Shown one piece after another: positions 36,178 through 43,907 of a DNA stretch of 48,614 nt. Origin of the DNA: a bacterium (lineage in GTDB: Bacteria; Patescibacteriota; Saccharimonadia; CAILAD01; BJGX01); contig JAKOQC010000097.1 in NCBI GenBank assembly GCA_029778565.1, forward strand, positions 1 through 48,614, in the 5' to 3' direction. Numbering within the stretch: position 1 is the stretch's first letter; each line of letters opens with the position of its first letter. The position numbers and the translations under genes are program-made. Below the pieces are notes generated by a model. The model did no database searches and was not told the origin of the DNA. It was given only the letters and a program-made list of their open reading frames with translations.

Positions 36178-36591
36178 TCAGTTGGCACTTGTTACTTCGT
36201 AGACGTTGGTGGTTCCAGACTTAATATCTTTGTCATTACCGTTTTCTAAATTAGCTCGCAAAATATAAGAGTTTGGTGGATTACCAACAGTAATATATAC
36301 ATAATTTTGTTTTGTCTTTGGGTCTGTTGGAAGGGTGGTTAAATACGGTACTGTGCCTTGAGTAAGGACTGTAAGGTTGGCAGGATAGGCATTGTTATCG
36401 TTATAATAACTTTCTAAACTCGCTTTTATTTTGCGTAAATCAGATTTACGTTGACTGTCTCGGGCTCTTGCGGGGCCAGAAAGTAGGCTTGGTACAATTA
36501 ATACAGCCAAGATACCCACAATAACAATAACTATTAACAACTCTATTAGTGTAAAACCCTGACGATCGCGTAGCCGCGAGAATAACTGCAT
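36178..36591 (-). CDS. Type IV prepilin / GspG-like pseudopilin
   Basis: 137 residues. Short basic leader with the prepilin peptidase site DRQG-FTLIELLIVI (cleavage after Gly, methylated Phe follows, Glu at +5), a hydrophobic N-terminal helix to about residue 35, then a globular part with the family repeat DSQRKSDLRKIKASLESYYNDN (cited by its ends DSQRKSD and SYYNDN) and a C-terminal variable region. Strong ribosome site AGGAGGAAG. A promoter TTGACG-18-TACAAT lies upstream on the minus strand. Saccharibacteria use such pili for twitching and host contact. Confidence 0.92.
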   Translation of the reverse strand: MQLFSRLRDRQGFTLIELLIVIVIVGILAVLIVPSLLSGPARARDSQRKSDLRKIKASLESYYNDNNAYPANLTVLTQGTVPYLTTLPTDPKTKQNYVYITVGNPPNSYILRANLENGNDKDIKSGTTNVYEVTSAN

Positions 36592-36620
36592 CTTCCTCCT
36601 CTTTGTTGCTGATTACAGTT

Positions 36621-36678
36621 ATTGTAAACCTGTTATGGTTGTGGCGTCAAGATTTTATGCGTTAATAACGCAAAAATT
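36621..36678 (-). promoter_or_regulatory. Pilin promoter with upstream palindrome
   Basis: On the minus strand TTGACG (plus 36645-36650) and TACAAT (plus 36621-36626) are 18 bases apart. Just upstream of the -35 is an imperfect palindrome with core GCGTTA-A-TAACGC (36659-36671) flanked by A/T arms (36653-36678), well placed for an activator. Confidence 0.5.
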
Positions 36679-36747
36679 GAGATAAATAATACATTATTGT
36701 AGTTACGCTTTACTTTCGGTTTTTTATTATGATAGACTGAAAAAATT

Positions 36748-38052
36748 ATGAGGGTTAAGGGGGTAATTCTTAGTTTAATACTTGCCAGCGTGTTGTCGGC
36801 TCTTCATTTTACAGAAGTGTCTTTGGCGCAACCGCTACCGGGCTCACCCACTATCGTAATATCAGAAATTTCGATGGGTACTTCTGCCTCGGCAAGCGAT
36901 GAATTTATTGAACTATACAACAATACTAAGACTGATGTTGATGTAAGTAATTGGACAATCTACTATAAATCTTCTACTGGAAAAACTTGGACTAAGAAAG
37001 CCAGTCTTCCGCAAAATACTTTTATTCATGCTCATGATTATTTTCTTGTTGCTTCGTTATTACCTAATGCTGATGTTAATCTCACTTCTGGCTTAGCCCA
37101 GACGGGCGGTACAGTTGTATTAAAAGATGCGAATGGAGCTAATGTCGATATGGTTGGCTGGGGTACGTCAGATATGTCCGAAACTCAAGCAGCCGCACCA
37201 GCACAAACTGATGAAGTAGTATATAGGCAATTTGATGACCAAAATCAGACTATGACAGATACTAATAATAATTTTTCTGATTTTGATATTTCGCATACTG
37301 CCACACCGAAAATGCCTCCTGCAGTAGAGACCCCTACACCAGATATTAGTACTACATATCCAACAATTACCCTTAATGAATTGTTGCCAGACCCAGTTGC
37401 TCCGCAGTCAGACAGTACTGATGAATTTATTGAACTTTATAACCCAAATAACCTAGACGTAAATCTATCTGGCTGGATATTAAAAGACGCTGGAGGAGGT
37501 AGTTACATTATCAAAGACAAAATAATTCCGGCACTAGGCTACTTAACAATCACGAGCTCCGAATCTTCACTTTCGTTAAATAATAGCGGTGATGTTATAT
37601 CACTTTACTCACCTGACAATAATTTAGTGGATGAATCGGCCGATTATGGCAACGCAAAACCAGGACTTAGTTGGGCGATTGTAGGTAATAGTTGGAATTG
37701 GACCATTTCACCCACGCCGTCAACGGCAAATAGTGCAATATATGTAGAAACTGACAACGCAAAACCTGCAAACTCGAGTAAGTCTAGCACTGCTAAAAAA
37801 GTATCTGCCAGCAAAAAAGCGGCCACTAGTAAAGTAGCTAAGGCAAAAACAAAACCAACGAGTAATGCAGCAAGCAAAGGCAATCAAGATAATGCAAATA
37901 CAGAAACAGGAACGACAAATAACTCATTATTGTGGTCGTGGTTGCTGATTGCGCTTGGAGTCGGTACCATAGGATATGGAATATATGAATACCGACCAGA
38001 AATCATTGCGGCTTACCACCGACTTGCAAAAAAGTTTAGCGCTAGCAGATAA
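36748..38052 (+). CDS. Surface protein with two lamin-tail domains
   Basis: 434 residues. N-terminal signal sequence (about 1-27, ending SLAQP), lamin-tail domain 1 (about 33-150: IVISEISMGTS, DEFIELYNNT, VSNWTIYY), domain 2 (about 205-325: ITLNELLPDPVAP, DEFIELYNPNN, LSGWILKD), a Lys/Ala/Ser/Thr-rich linker, and a C-terminal membrane span (LLWSWLLIALGVGTIGYGIY) with a basic end. So it is anchored by its C-terminus with the lamin-tail domains outside. Bacterial lamin-tail domains are thought to bind DNA, nucleases or surfaces; role here unknown. A TGATAGACT box ends nine bases before the ATG. Overlaps tsaE. Confidence 0.87.
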   Translation: MRVKGVILSLILASVLSALHFTEVSLAQPLPGSPTIVISEISMGTSASASDEFIELYNNTKTDVDVSNWTIYYKSSTGKTWTKKASLPQNTFIHAHDYFLVASLLPNADVNLTSGLAQTGGTVVLKDANGANVDMVGWGTSDMSETQAAAPAQTDEVVYRQFDDQNQTMTDTNNNFSDFDISHTATPKMPPAVETPTPDISTTYPTITLNELLPDPVAPQSDSTDEFIELYNPNNLDVNLSGWILKDAGGGSYIIKDKIIPALGYLTITSSESSLSLNNSGDVISLYSPDNNLVDESADYGNAKPGLSWAIVGNSWNWTISPTPSTANSAIYVETDNAKPANSSKSSTAKKVSASKKAATSKVAKAKTKPTSNAASKGNQDNANTETGTTNNSLLWSWLLIALGVGTIGYGIYEYRPEIIAAYHRLAKKFSASR

Positions 38053-38458
38053 ACTTGCTAGTGTTGCTCGGCCACCATTGTTAATAGAATTGGTTGGTGA
38101 TTTGGGTGGTGGAAAAACCACTTTTACTAAGGCATTTGGCAAAGCATTGGGAGTTAAAAAGACTATAACCAGCCCAACCTTTAATATTCATCGTAGCTAT
38201 GAATACGGTAGTGCTCATCGCCTAGAGCACTTCGACCTTTATCGACTTAGCGATGACGAAATCGTTCTTAACGAATTACAAGAAAAATTGAGCGATCCCC
38301 AAACCATAGTTGTAGTTGAATGGGCTGGCAATTTTTCACACTCTTTAGCTAACGATAGACTGATAATAGAATTCCATTTTATTAGCGAAGACAAAAGAGA
38401 AATTGTAATATCTGCTACCGGAATAAAAAGCCAGGCAATTTTGGAGAAGTTAAAATGA
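37985..38458 (+). CDS. tsaE: tRNA threonylcarbamoyladenosine biosynthesis ATPase TsaE
   Basis: ATPase needed for t6A37 modification of ANN-decoding tRNAs, working with TsaB and TsaD. Walker A GDLGGGKTTFTKAFG near residue 40, TSPTFNIHRSY, HFDLYRL and VVVEWAGN are family landmarks. About 157 residues. ATG 37985 follows GGA by five bases; an ATG nine bases earlier is equally in frame. Starts inside the lamin-tail gene; ends four bases into tsaB. TsaD and TsaC are not in the window. Confidence 0.92.
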   Translation: MNTDQKSLRLTTDLQKSLALADKLASVARPPLLIELVGDLGGGKTTFTKAFGKALGVKKTITSPTFNIHRSYEYGSAHRLEHFDLYRLSDDEIVLNELQEKLSDPQTIVVVEWAGNFSHSLANDRLIIEFHFISEDKREIVISATGIKSQAILEKLK

Positions 38459-38850
38459 TACTTGCACTACGAACAGATTCTCCGAATGCCGAGATATATT
38501 TATTGAGCGAAAATAAAGAAATTGATCGTATAATATGGTTGGCTGAACGCAAGTTGGCCGACGAATTGCTTATAAAGATAGAAGAGATCCTAAAGCAAAA
38601 TGGTGCTAATTTAAATGATTTGACCGGCATAATTGTTTTTACCGGATCAGGATCGTTTACTGGATTAAGAATAGGTACAACTATTGCAAATTCTCTTGCC
38701 TATGCCCAATCAATACCTGTAATAGCTTCTAGTGGAAACAATTGGATTCAATCTGGAATTAAGAAATTAGAAACAGCCAAAACCGAAAATTATGTAGTAC
38801 CACAATATGCTGCAGAGCCGAATATTACCTCTCCTAAGCCAAAAACTTGA
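38455..38850 (+). CDS. tsaB: TsaB-like protein, short (N-terminal part only)
   Basis: 131 residues against roughly 220-230 in typical TsaB. The dimer-forming N-terminal half is recognisable (MILALRTDSPNAEIYLL, FTGSGSFTGLRIGTTIANSLAYA), but the second actin-like lobe is missing; the reading frame ends in a Pro/Lys tail. Coupled to tsaE by ATGA. Short TsaB forms occur in reduced genomes and may still scaffold TsaD. A frameshift cannot be excluded, but no continuing frame follows in the 120-base gap. Confidence 0.85.
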   Translation: MILALRTDSPNAEIYLLSENKEIDRIIWLAERKLADELLIKIEEILKQNGANLNDLTGIIVFTGSGSFTGLRIGTTIANSLAYAQSIPVIASSGNNWIQSGIKKLETAKTENYVVPQYAAEPNITSPKPKT

Positions 38851-38920
38851 TTTAGTACTCCGAATGGTACTAGTATAAAGATAGTTAGTTATTTTTTATT
38901 TTGGAAATTAATGAAAATCT

Positions 38921-38952
38921 AATCTAGATTGTCGTTTTGTGGCGACTAGATT
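38921..38952 (+). promoter_or_regulatory. Hairpin in the 5' leader of the RNase Y gene
   Basis: AATCTAG/CTAGATT outer stem with inner GTCG/CGAC pairing and no T-tract, so it is not a terminator. It ends 18 bases before the start codon. Confidence 0.5.
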
Positions 38953-38970
38953 AAGAATACGAGGTGAGAA

Positions 38971-40488
38971 ATGCCAATAGTAATTTTGATTGCTGCCATT
39001 TTGGGTGCGGGTGCTCTTGGATATGGTAGCAGTATTGTTGTAAGTAAGAAGAAAAGTCAAACAGAAAAAGCTGCAGCCGAAAAAACTCTTGAAGCTGCCA
39101 AGACAAAAGCAAAAGAAATAGAATTAAAGGCTAAAGAAGAAGCGATTGCCTTGCAAAAAGATGCTAAAGAGCAAGAAGCCAAACGACAAGCCCGTTTAGA
39201 TGAACAAGAAAAACGAATGTTAGAGCGAGAGAAACTATTTGATTCTAAAATAGAATCTGTCGAGCGTCGAGCACAAACTTTAGATAATGACGAAAAAGAA
39301 ATAGAGGCTATTAAGCAAGAGTTGCGCGAAATTAAAGATAGACAAATAAAAAACTTAGAAAAAATTGCCAAAATGAAAAAGAAAGAAGCGAGCGAAAAGC
39401 TTATGCAGATGACTGAAAAAGAAATAAAAGCTGACTTAGTAGAATATGTTGAAAAACTCAAACGCGAAGCAAGTGAAAATGCCGATGAAGATGCTAAAGA
39501 AATTATGGCCCAAGCCATGGAGCGCATGGCTACTAGCCAAGCGGTAGAGAGAACAGTAACGACAGTCACTATTCCAAGCGATGAAGTTAAAGGAAAAATT
39601 ATTGGTAAAGAGGGAAGGAATATACAAACTTTCGAACGACTCACTGGCGTGGATGTATTGATTGACGAAAGTCCGGGTGTAATCACTCTTTCTGGTTTTG
39701 ACCCTATTCGTCGGCAAGTGGCCCGGGTGGCAATGGAGCAATTGGTAAAAGATGGTCGAATTCATCCGGGTAGAATTGAAGAAATTGTCGAAAAAGCCCA
39801 AAAGGAAATTGACCAAGAGACAAAAAAAGCTGGCGAGCAAGCTGCGCGAGAAGCTAAGGTAGTTGGTTTACCTCCAGAGATCAATAAACTCATGGGACAA
39901 CTAAAATATCGAACAAGTTTTAGCCAGAACGTATTGCATCATTCTGTAGAAATGGCTCATCTGGCTGCTATGATAGCTGAAGAAATTGGTGCCGACATTC
40001 AGATAAGTCGTACCGCTGCATACTTACACGATCTGGGTAAGGCAGTTAGTCATGAGGTAGAGGGTAAACATCATCATATTACTGGTGATATTATGCGTAA
40101 AGAAGGTTTTGATGAGGCTACCGTACATGCTGCCGAGGCACACCACGACGACTTAGAAGCAACCACTCCAGAGGCTTTAATTGTTCGTGCTGTAGATGCC
40201 CTCAGTGCTGGACGACCAGGAGCCCGTGGTGATACGGCCGAAAACTTCGGTAAGAGAATGACTGACCTAGAAAATGTAGCAAAATCTTTCCCTGGAGTTG
40301 AAAAAGTTTATGCTATGTCTGCCGGACGAGAAATACGTGTTTTTGTAAGCCCAGAAAATGTAGACGATCTTACAGCTATCAAACTAGCTCGTGATATAGC
40401 TACCAAAATTGAAGCCACACTAAAGTATCCTGGAACAATAAAGGTTAATATTATTCGTGAAACCCGCGCGGTTGAATTTGCAAAGTAA
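38971..40488 (+). CDS. rny: Ribonuclease Y
   Basis: Membrane-anchored endoribonuclease that starts mRNA decay in bacteria lacking RNase E. 505 residues: N-terminal membrane helix (1-22), long charged coiled coil (about 25-190), KH domain (IPSDEVKGKIIGKEGRNIQ, about 200-220), HD domain with LHHSVEMAHLAAMIAEE and the metal motif AAYLHDLGKAVSHE (about 350), and the C-terminal Y-type domain. Ribosome site GAGGTGAG. Its leader has a stem-loop that could serve in self-regulation. Confidence 0.97.
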   Translation: MPIVILIAAILGAGALGYGSSIVVSKKKSQTEKAAAEKTLEAAKTKAKEIELKAKEEAIALQKDAKEQEAKRQARLDEQEKRMLEREKLFDSKIESVERRAQTLDNDEKEIEAIKQELREIKDRQIKNLEKIAKMKKKEASEKLMQMTEKEIKADLVEYVEKLKREASENADEDAKEIMAQAMERMATSQAVERTVTTVTIPSDEVKGKIIGKEGRNIQTFERLTGVDVLIDESPGVITLSGFDPIRRQVARVAMEQLVKDGRIHPGRIEEIVEKAQKEIDQETKKAGEQAAREAKVVGLPPEINKLMGQLKYRTSFSQNVLHHSVEMAHLAAMIAEEIGADIQISRTAAYLHDLGKAVSHEVEGKHHHITGDIMRKEGFDEATVHAAEAHHDDLEATTPEALIVRAVDALSAGRPGARGDTAENFGKRMTDLENVAKSFPGVEKVYAMSAGREIRVFVSPENVDDLTAIKLARDIATKIEATLKYPGTIKVNIIRETRAVEFAK

Positions 40489-40505
40489 AACAGGGAGAAA
40501 TAAAA

Positions 40506-40778
40506 ATGACCAAAAGAGAACTAGTAGAAGAAGTTGCTAAAGCTGCCAATATAACTAACAAGCAAGCCGAGCGAATAATAGAAAAAACTGCACTTATTAT
40601 TATGAGTGAGGTTAAACATGGGCAGAAAGTGAATATTACTGGTTTTGGTACATTCTATTTAGGTAAGCGCGCAGCACGTGCCGGGATTAATCCAAACACT
40701 GGCGAGAAAATTGATATTCCAAAGATTATGTTACCAAAATTTAGGGCAGGATCTAGATTTAAAAATATGGTCAGATAG
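40506..40778 (+). CDS. HU-family DNA-binding protein
   Basis: 90 residues, one HU/IHF fold: MTKRELVEEVAKAANIT, VNITGFGTFYLGKRAARAGINPNTGEKI (given by the key GFGTF and R-x-GxNPxTGE), and AGSRFKNMV. It bends and compacts DNA as a dimer. GGGAG ribosome site; 17 bases after rny, so probably co-transcribed. Confidence 0.95.
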   Translation: MTKRELVEEVAKAANITNKQAERIIEKTALIIMSEVKHGQKVNITGFGTFYLGKRAARAGINPNTGEKIDIPKIMLPKFRAGSRFKNMVR

Positions 40779-40805
40779 TTATTTTCAATATATAAACTTA
40801 AGGAC

Positions 40806-40820
40806 TATAATTAAGACACT
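40806..40820 (+). promoter_or_regulatory. Leaderless-type promoter of mgtE
   Basis: TATAAT (40806-40811) ends nine bases before the ATG with no ribosome site. Confidence 0.55.
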
Positions 40821-42080
40821 ATGAGTACGAGTAATTTGCCGGATGAGAAAGTTGTAGAACAGATATCGAAGTTGCCAAAAGTTCGTATGACTTTGTTTCG
40901 TGATATTGATGTAGCCCAGCAAGGATTTGTTTTACTTAAGCTAAGCAAGCGAATTCGACAGAATATTGTTGAAAATTTAGATAATAAAGAACTTATCGAT
41001 TTACTTAATCACTTAGATCCAGACAAAGCAACAGATATCATTCAAGAGCTTAAAACTCATCGTGCTAAGAAAATAACCTCTGCCTTAAATGTAGAAGTAA
41101 AAGAAAAAGTTGAGACGCTATTAAGTTTTAACCCAAAGACCGCAGCTGGTTTAATGAATCTCGATTATGTTGTTGTGCAACCAAGCGAACACTTTGCCGA
41201 TGTCGCTAAAGATTTAATTGAGCATGAAAAGCGCACTGGCAAGTTTCCGGCAATTCTTGTTGTAGATAATGGTAAGCTTATTGGTGAGTTGCCGGGCCAT
41301 GAACTCGCCGTGCGGGCGAGTCGTGAAAAAATAGAAAACTATATAAAAAAAATCCCAGCTATTAAGTATGATAGTGATGAACATAAAGTAGTTAATTCAT
41401 TTATAAAAAATCCTCATAACAAAGTTGTGGTATTAGATGAAGATGAAAGTGTATTGGGGGTTATTCATTCAGATGATCTCCTGGCCTTAATTGATAAACG
41501 AACTGCGAATGATTTGTATGGTTTTGCCGGTGTTAGTAAGGAAGAAGATGCATTAGATGGCGTAGGTACAAAAGTAAAACGCAGATATTTGTGGTTGGTT
41601 ATTAACCTTGGCACAGCTTTTTTAGCAGCTTCGGTTGTGGGGTTATTCGAAAACACGATTTCTAAGTTAACATTGCTGGCGGTCTATATGCCAATTGTTG
41701 CAGGAATGGGCGGGAATGCGGCGACTCAAACATTAGCCGTTGCAGTACGAGGTTTAGTTTTAAAAGAAATTGATCTTAAACATGGAATTGGGTTTGCTGC
41801 AAGAGAGCTTGGTGCTGGTATTATTAATGGTGCAATTAATGGTGCCATCGTTGCGCTTGTGGCTATCTTTGTTAACAAAAGCCCAATGCTTGGTTTGGTA
41901 TTAGCAATGGCTATGATAGGAAATTTAATAATCGCTTCGGTTGCCGGTGCAATTATACCGCTTATTATGAAAGCACTTGGCAAAGATCCTGCTACCTCGG
42001 CAACTATCTTTATTACTACATGTACCGACGTAGGTGGATTCTTTATATTTCTCGGCTTAGCTCAACTTATGCTAGTATAA
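40821..42080 (+). CDS. mgtE: MgtE-family magnesium transporter
   Basis: Mg2+ channel gated by cytosolic Mg2+. 419 residues: N domain (about 20-125), paired CBS domains (about 130-230: VVVQPSEHFADVAKDLIE, VLDEDESVLGVIHSDDLLALI), a plug helix, and five membrane segments with the conserved MPIVAGMGGNAATQTLAVAVRG near residue 295 and TCTDVGGFFIFLGLA at the end, whose Asp corresponds to the Mg2+ selectivity residue. Somewhat short of the usual 450. Confidence 0.93.
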   Translation: MSTSNLPDEKVVEQISKLPKVRMTLFRDIDVAQQGFVLLKLSKRIRQNIVENLDNKELIDLLNHLDPDKATDIIQELKTHRAKKITSALNVEVKEKVETLLSFNPKTAAGLMNLDYVVVQPSEHFADVAKDLIEHEKRTGKFPAILVVDNGKLIGELPGHELAVRASREKIENYIKKIPAIKYDSDEHKVVNSFIKNPHNKVVVLDEDESVLGVIHSDDLLALIDKRTANDLYGFAGVSKEEDALDGVGTKVKRRYLWLVINLGTAFLAASVVGLFENTISKLTLLAVYMPIVAGMGGNAATQTLAVAVRGLVLKEIDLKHGIGFAARELGAGIINGAINGAIVALVAIFVNKSPMLGLVLAMAMIGNLIIASVAGAIIPLIMKALGKDPATSATIFITTCTDVGGFFIFLGLAQLMLV

Positions 42081-42106
42081 ACATAACATTAATGCGGAGT
42101 TAGATA

Positions 42107-43168
42107 ATGAAAGAAGACAAACCCCAAGACGAAAAACCTGTTACAAATGAGCAGAGTGATATAAAAGAAAAAGATACCAAAGACGTGAGTACCGAAGAAA
42201 CAACTCAACCATCTATAAATAAAGCGAAAAAAGTTTGGTATAAAAACCCATGGTTTTGGGTGGGGATTGTAGCGGCTACAATCGGCATTATTAGTATTAC
42301 CTTGGGCTTAATATATAGAAGCAATGTCCTTAAAACCAATCAAGCTATTTCTGATGGTTGGTTTGATATTACGACACAATCTCAAGAAGTGGTGGTATTA
42401 CAAGATAAGCTCAATCAAACAAAGGACTATAATGGTTATTCTACCCAGTTGCATACACTGCAAACAGCTGTCAGTAATCGAAAATACACTGCTAGCAAAT
42501 TGCCAACTTGGCTAAATAACAAGGCAAGTTTAGATAGGTATACTAATTTTCTTAGCTCATTCGATACATATATAAGTAAGGCAGCATCACTTAGTGATGA
42601 TCCGGGCAAAATTTCTACTGACGATCTAAGTAAGCTGACCGATAACTCAAAATTGGCCGAAGCCGCAACAAGTAATTTAAAAAACAATACATCATTCTTA
42701 CAACAAGATATGCCGCAAGGAATATTTGATGTACCTTCTACATTACAAAAAGTAACAGAAACGATAGCTGCTAGCCAAGCAAAAACTCAAGCCGAAAAAC
42801 AAGCCGCAGCCAATGCGGCAGCCAAAGATGCAGCTGACCAACAAGCGGTGACAACTTCAGTAACCACATTTCAAAATGGTTTTGTAGCCGGTAATGCTGC
42901 AGCCATGCGACCGGTAATGACCAGTGGGTTTCAGAACGAATATAACTTTAATCAATTAAATCCCGATCAGCGACAGTACCAGTATCCAGCAAGTTTTCGC
43001 ATAATTTCTGTTAGTAAACAAACTGATGGTACGTATAAAGCTTCGGTAAATGTTTTGTTTAAATATACCGACAACCCCAATCAGTATACTCAAGGCTATG
43101 AATATAGTGTTATTAGCTCGAGTGGTAAGTGGTTGCTTAATAATGAGAAGCAAACCAATAGCTTTTAG
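42107..43168 (+). CDS. Hypothetical membrane-anchored protein with C-terminal NTF2-like region
   Basis: 353 residues. Acidic low-complexity cytosolic head (1-40), one membrane span (about 50-70, WVGIVAATIGIISITLGLIY), helical region (75-235), an Ala/Lys/Gln linker, and a C-terminal alpha-beta domain (about 245-350: FQNGFVAGNAAAMRPVM, YKASVNVLFKYTDN, SGKWLLNN) that looks like an NTF2/SnoaL-type fold. Ribosome site GGAG. Function unknown. Confidence 0.72.
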   Translation: MKEDKPQDEKPVTNEQSDIKEKDTKDVSTEETTQPSINKAKKVWYKNPWFWVGIVAATIGIISITLGLIYRSNVLKTNQAISDGWFDITTQSQEVVVLQDKLNQTKDYNGYSTQLHTLQTAVSNRKYTASKLPTWLNNKASLDRYTNFLSSFDTYISKAASLSDDPGKISTDDLSKLTDNSKLAEAATSNLKNNTSFLQQDMPQGIFDVPSTLQKVTETIAASQAKTQAEKQAAANAAAKDAADQQAVTTSVTTFQNGFVAGNAAAMRPVMTSGFQNEYNFNQLNPDQRQYQYPASFRIISVSKQTDGTYKASVNVLFKYTDNPNQYTQGYEYSVISSSGKWLLNNEKQTNSF

Positions 43169-43290
43169 GTAGGCATGAAGAAGCTTGCAAAATAGCAATA
43201 AATACAGTATCATTTTGTACTTGTAGGCTCTATTTTTAGCCCGCACCTTGTATGCTTACATACTTTTTCTAAAGAGATTTAGAAAAACTG

Positions 43291-43325
43291 CAAAATGTGG
43301 TCCGCAATCTAGCGGATCTGTTTTG
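43291..43325 (+). terminator. Hairpin just upstream of tRNA-Gly
   Basis: CAAAA...TTTTG outer arms and GGTCCGC/GCGGATC inner stem, ending four bases before the tRNA. It may end transcription from the upstream gene; the rest of 43169-43290 shows nothing I can name. Confidence 0.6.
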
Positions 43326-43329
43326 TCAG

Positions 43330-43404
43330 GCGGGTATCGTATAATGATTATTATTCCTGCCTTCCAAGCAGGTGATGCGGGTTTAATTCCCGCTACCCGC
43401 TCCA
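43330..43404 (+). tRNA. tRNA-Gly (TCC) with variant D-loop/T-loop contact
   Basis: Acceptor GCGGGTA/TACCCGC, discriminator T, CCA encoded, anticodon loop CTTCCAA. The D-loop has GA where G18-G19 is expected and the T-loop reads TTTAATT instead of TTCGATT. The G19-C56 tertiary pair is therefore replaced by A19-T56, a compensated change. Every other tRNA here keeps C56. Confidence 0.93.
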
Positions 43405-43415
43405 GAGATTATTTA

Positions 43416-43463
43416 CAAATGGGCAGAGATTCTTTAAGAAAAAAAGCATCCTCTGCCCATTTG
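43416..43463 (+). terminator. Long hairpin after tRNA-Gly
   Basis: Thirteen-bp perfect arms CAAATGGGCAGAG/CTCTGCCCATTTG around a 22-base A-rich loop; few T after it. Confidence 0.6.
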
Positions 43464-43517
43464 TTAATGGTCGTGTTAAGCACTCACTTTATTGGTACAA
43501 TAGAGTGAGTGACACAG

Positions 43518-43594
<77 letters not shown>

Positions 43595-43595
43595 T

Positions 43596-43673
43596 GGTGA
43601 GTGTAGCTCAGTTGGTTAGAGCGTCGGTTTGTGGTACCGAAGGTCGTGGGTTCGAGACCCATCACTCACCCCA
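43596..43673 (+). tRNA. tRNA-His (GTG)
   Basis: Acceptor GTGAGTG/CACTCAC with the His-specific extra G at -1 (43596) facing C73; CCA encoded; anticodon loop TTGTGGT. The 3' end is repeated 181 bases downstream. Confidence 0.97.
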
Positions 43674-43711
43674 TAGTAAAAGTCCGAGCATAGCTCGGAT
43701 TTTTACTATGG
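43671..43711 (+). terminator. Terminator starting on the CCA of tRNA-His
   Basis: The 19-base left arm begins with the tRNA CCA itself and pairs with a right arm ending CTATGG (one G-T pair); core TCCGAGC/GCTCGGA, ATA loop, five T. Confidence 0.9.
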
Positions 43712-43834
43712 CAGATAGAACGGGCGAGAAGCCAAGTCGACCGAGTGCCGGTGGCACTCGCAGCGACTGGCCGGCTCTGGGTGAAATTGGCGTCCGAAGG
43801 GTTCGCGTAGCGAACGAGCCAATTGAAGGAAGAG
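43674..43834 (+). other. Candidate mini-element at tRNA-His
   Basis: 161-base spacer. After the terminator it holds two elaborate stem-loops: GCCA-GTCG-CGAGTGCC / GGCACTCG-CGAC-GGC (about 43731-43772) and AATTGGC...GTTCGC-GTA-GCGAAC...GCCAATT (about 43787-43826). Such nested perfect stems suggest selected RNA or single-strand DNA structure. No credible gene. Confidence 0.65.
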
Positions 43835-43856
43835 GAGACCCATCACTCACCCCATA
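43835..43856 (+). repeat. Duplicated 3' end of tRNA-His
   Basis: Exact 22-base copy of 43654-43675, T-loop edge through CCA plus TA. Offset 181 bases. Confidence 0.97.
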
Positions 43857-43863
43857 AGAAATG

Positions 43864-43885
43864 CCCAAGCAAAGCTTGGGTTTTT
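43864..43885. terminator. Terminator after the duplicated tRNA-His end
   Basis: CCCAAGC/GCTTGGG with AAA loop and five T; outer A/T arms extend to the copied CCA. It also lies at the 3' end of the convergent minus-strand gene. Confidence 0.88.
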
Positions 43886-43907
43886 CTTATCGAAATAATT
43901 CAGTTTG

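Noticed and set aside
40488-40821. A magnesium riboswitch before mgtE
   Set aside because: The gap between HU and mgtE is about 40 bases and the -10 box is nine bases from the start codon, leaving no room for a leader RNA.
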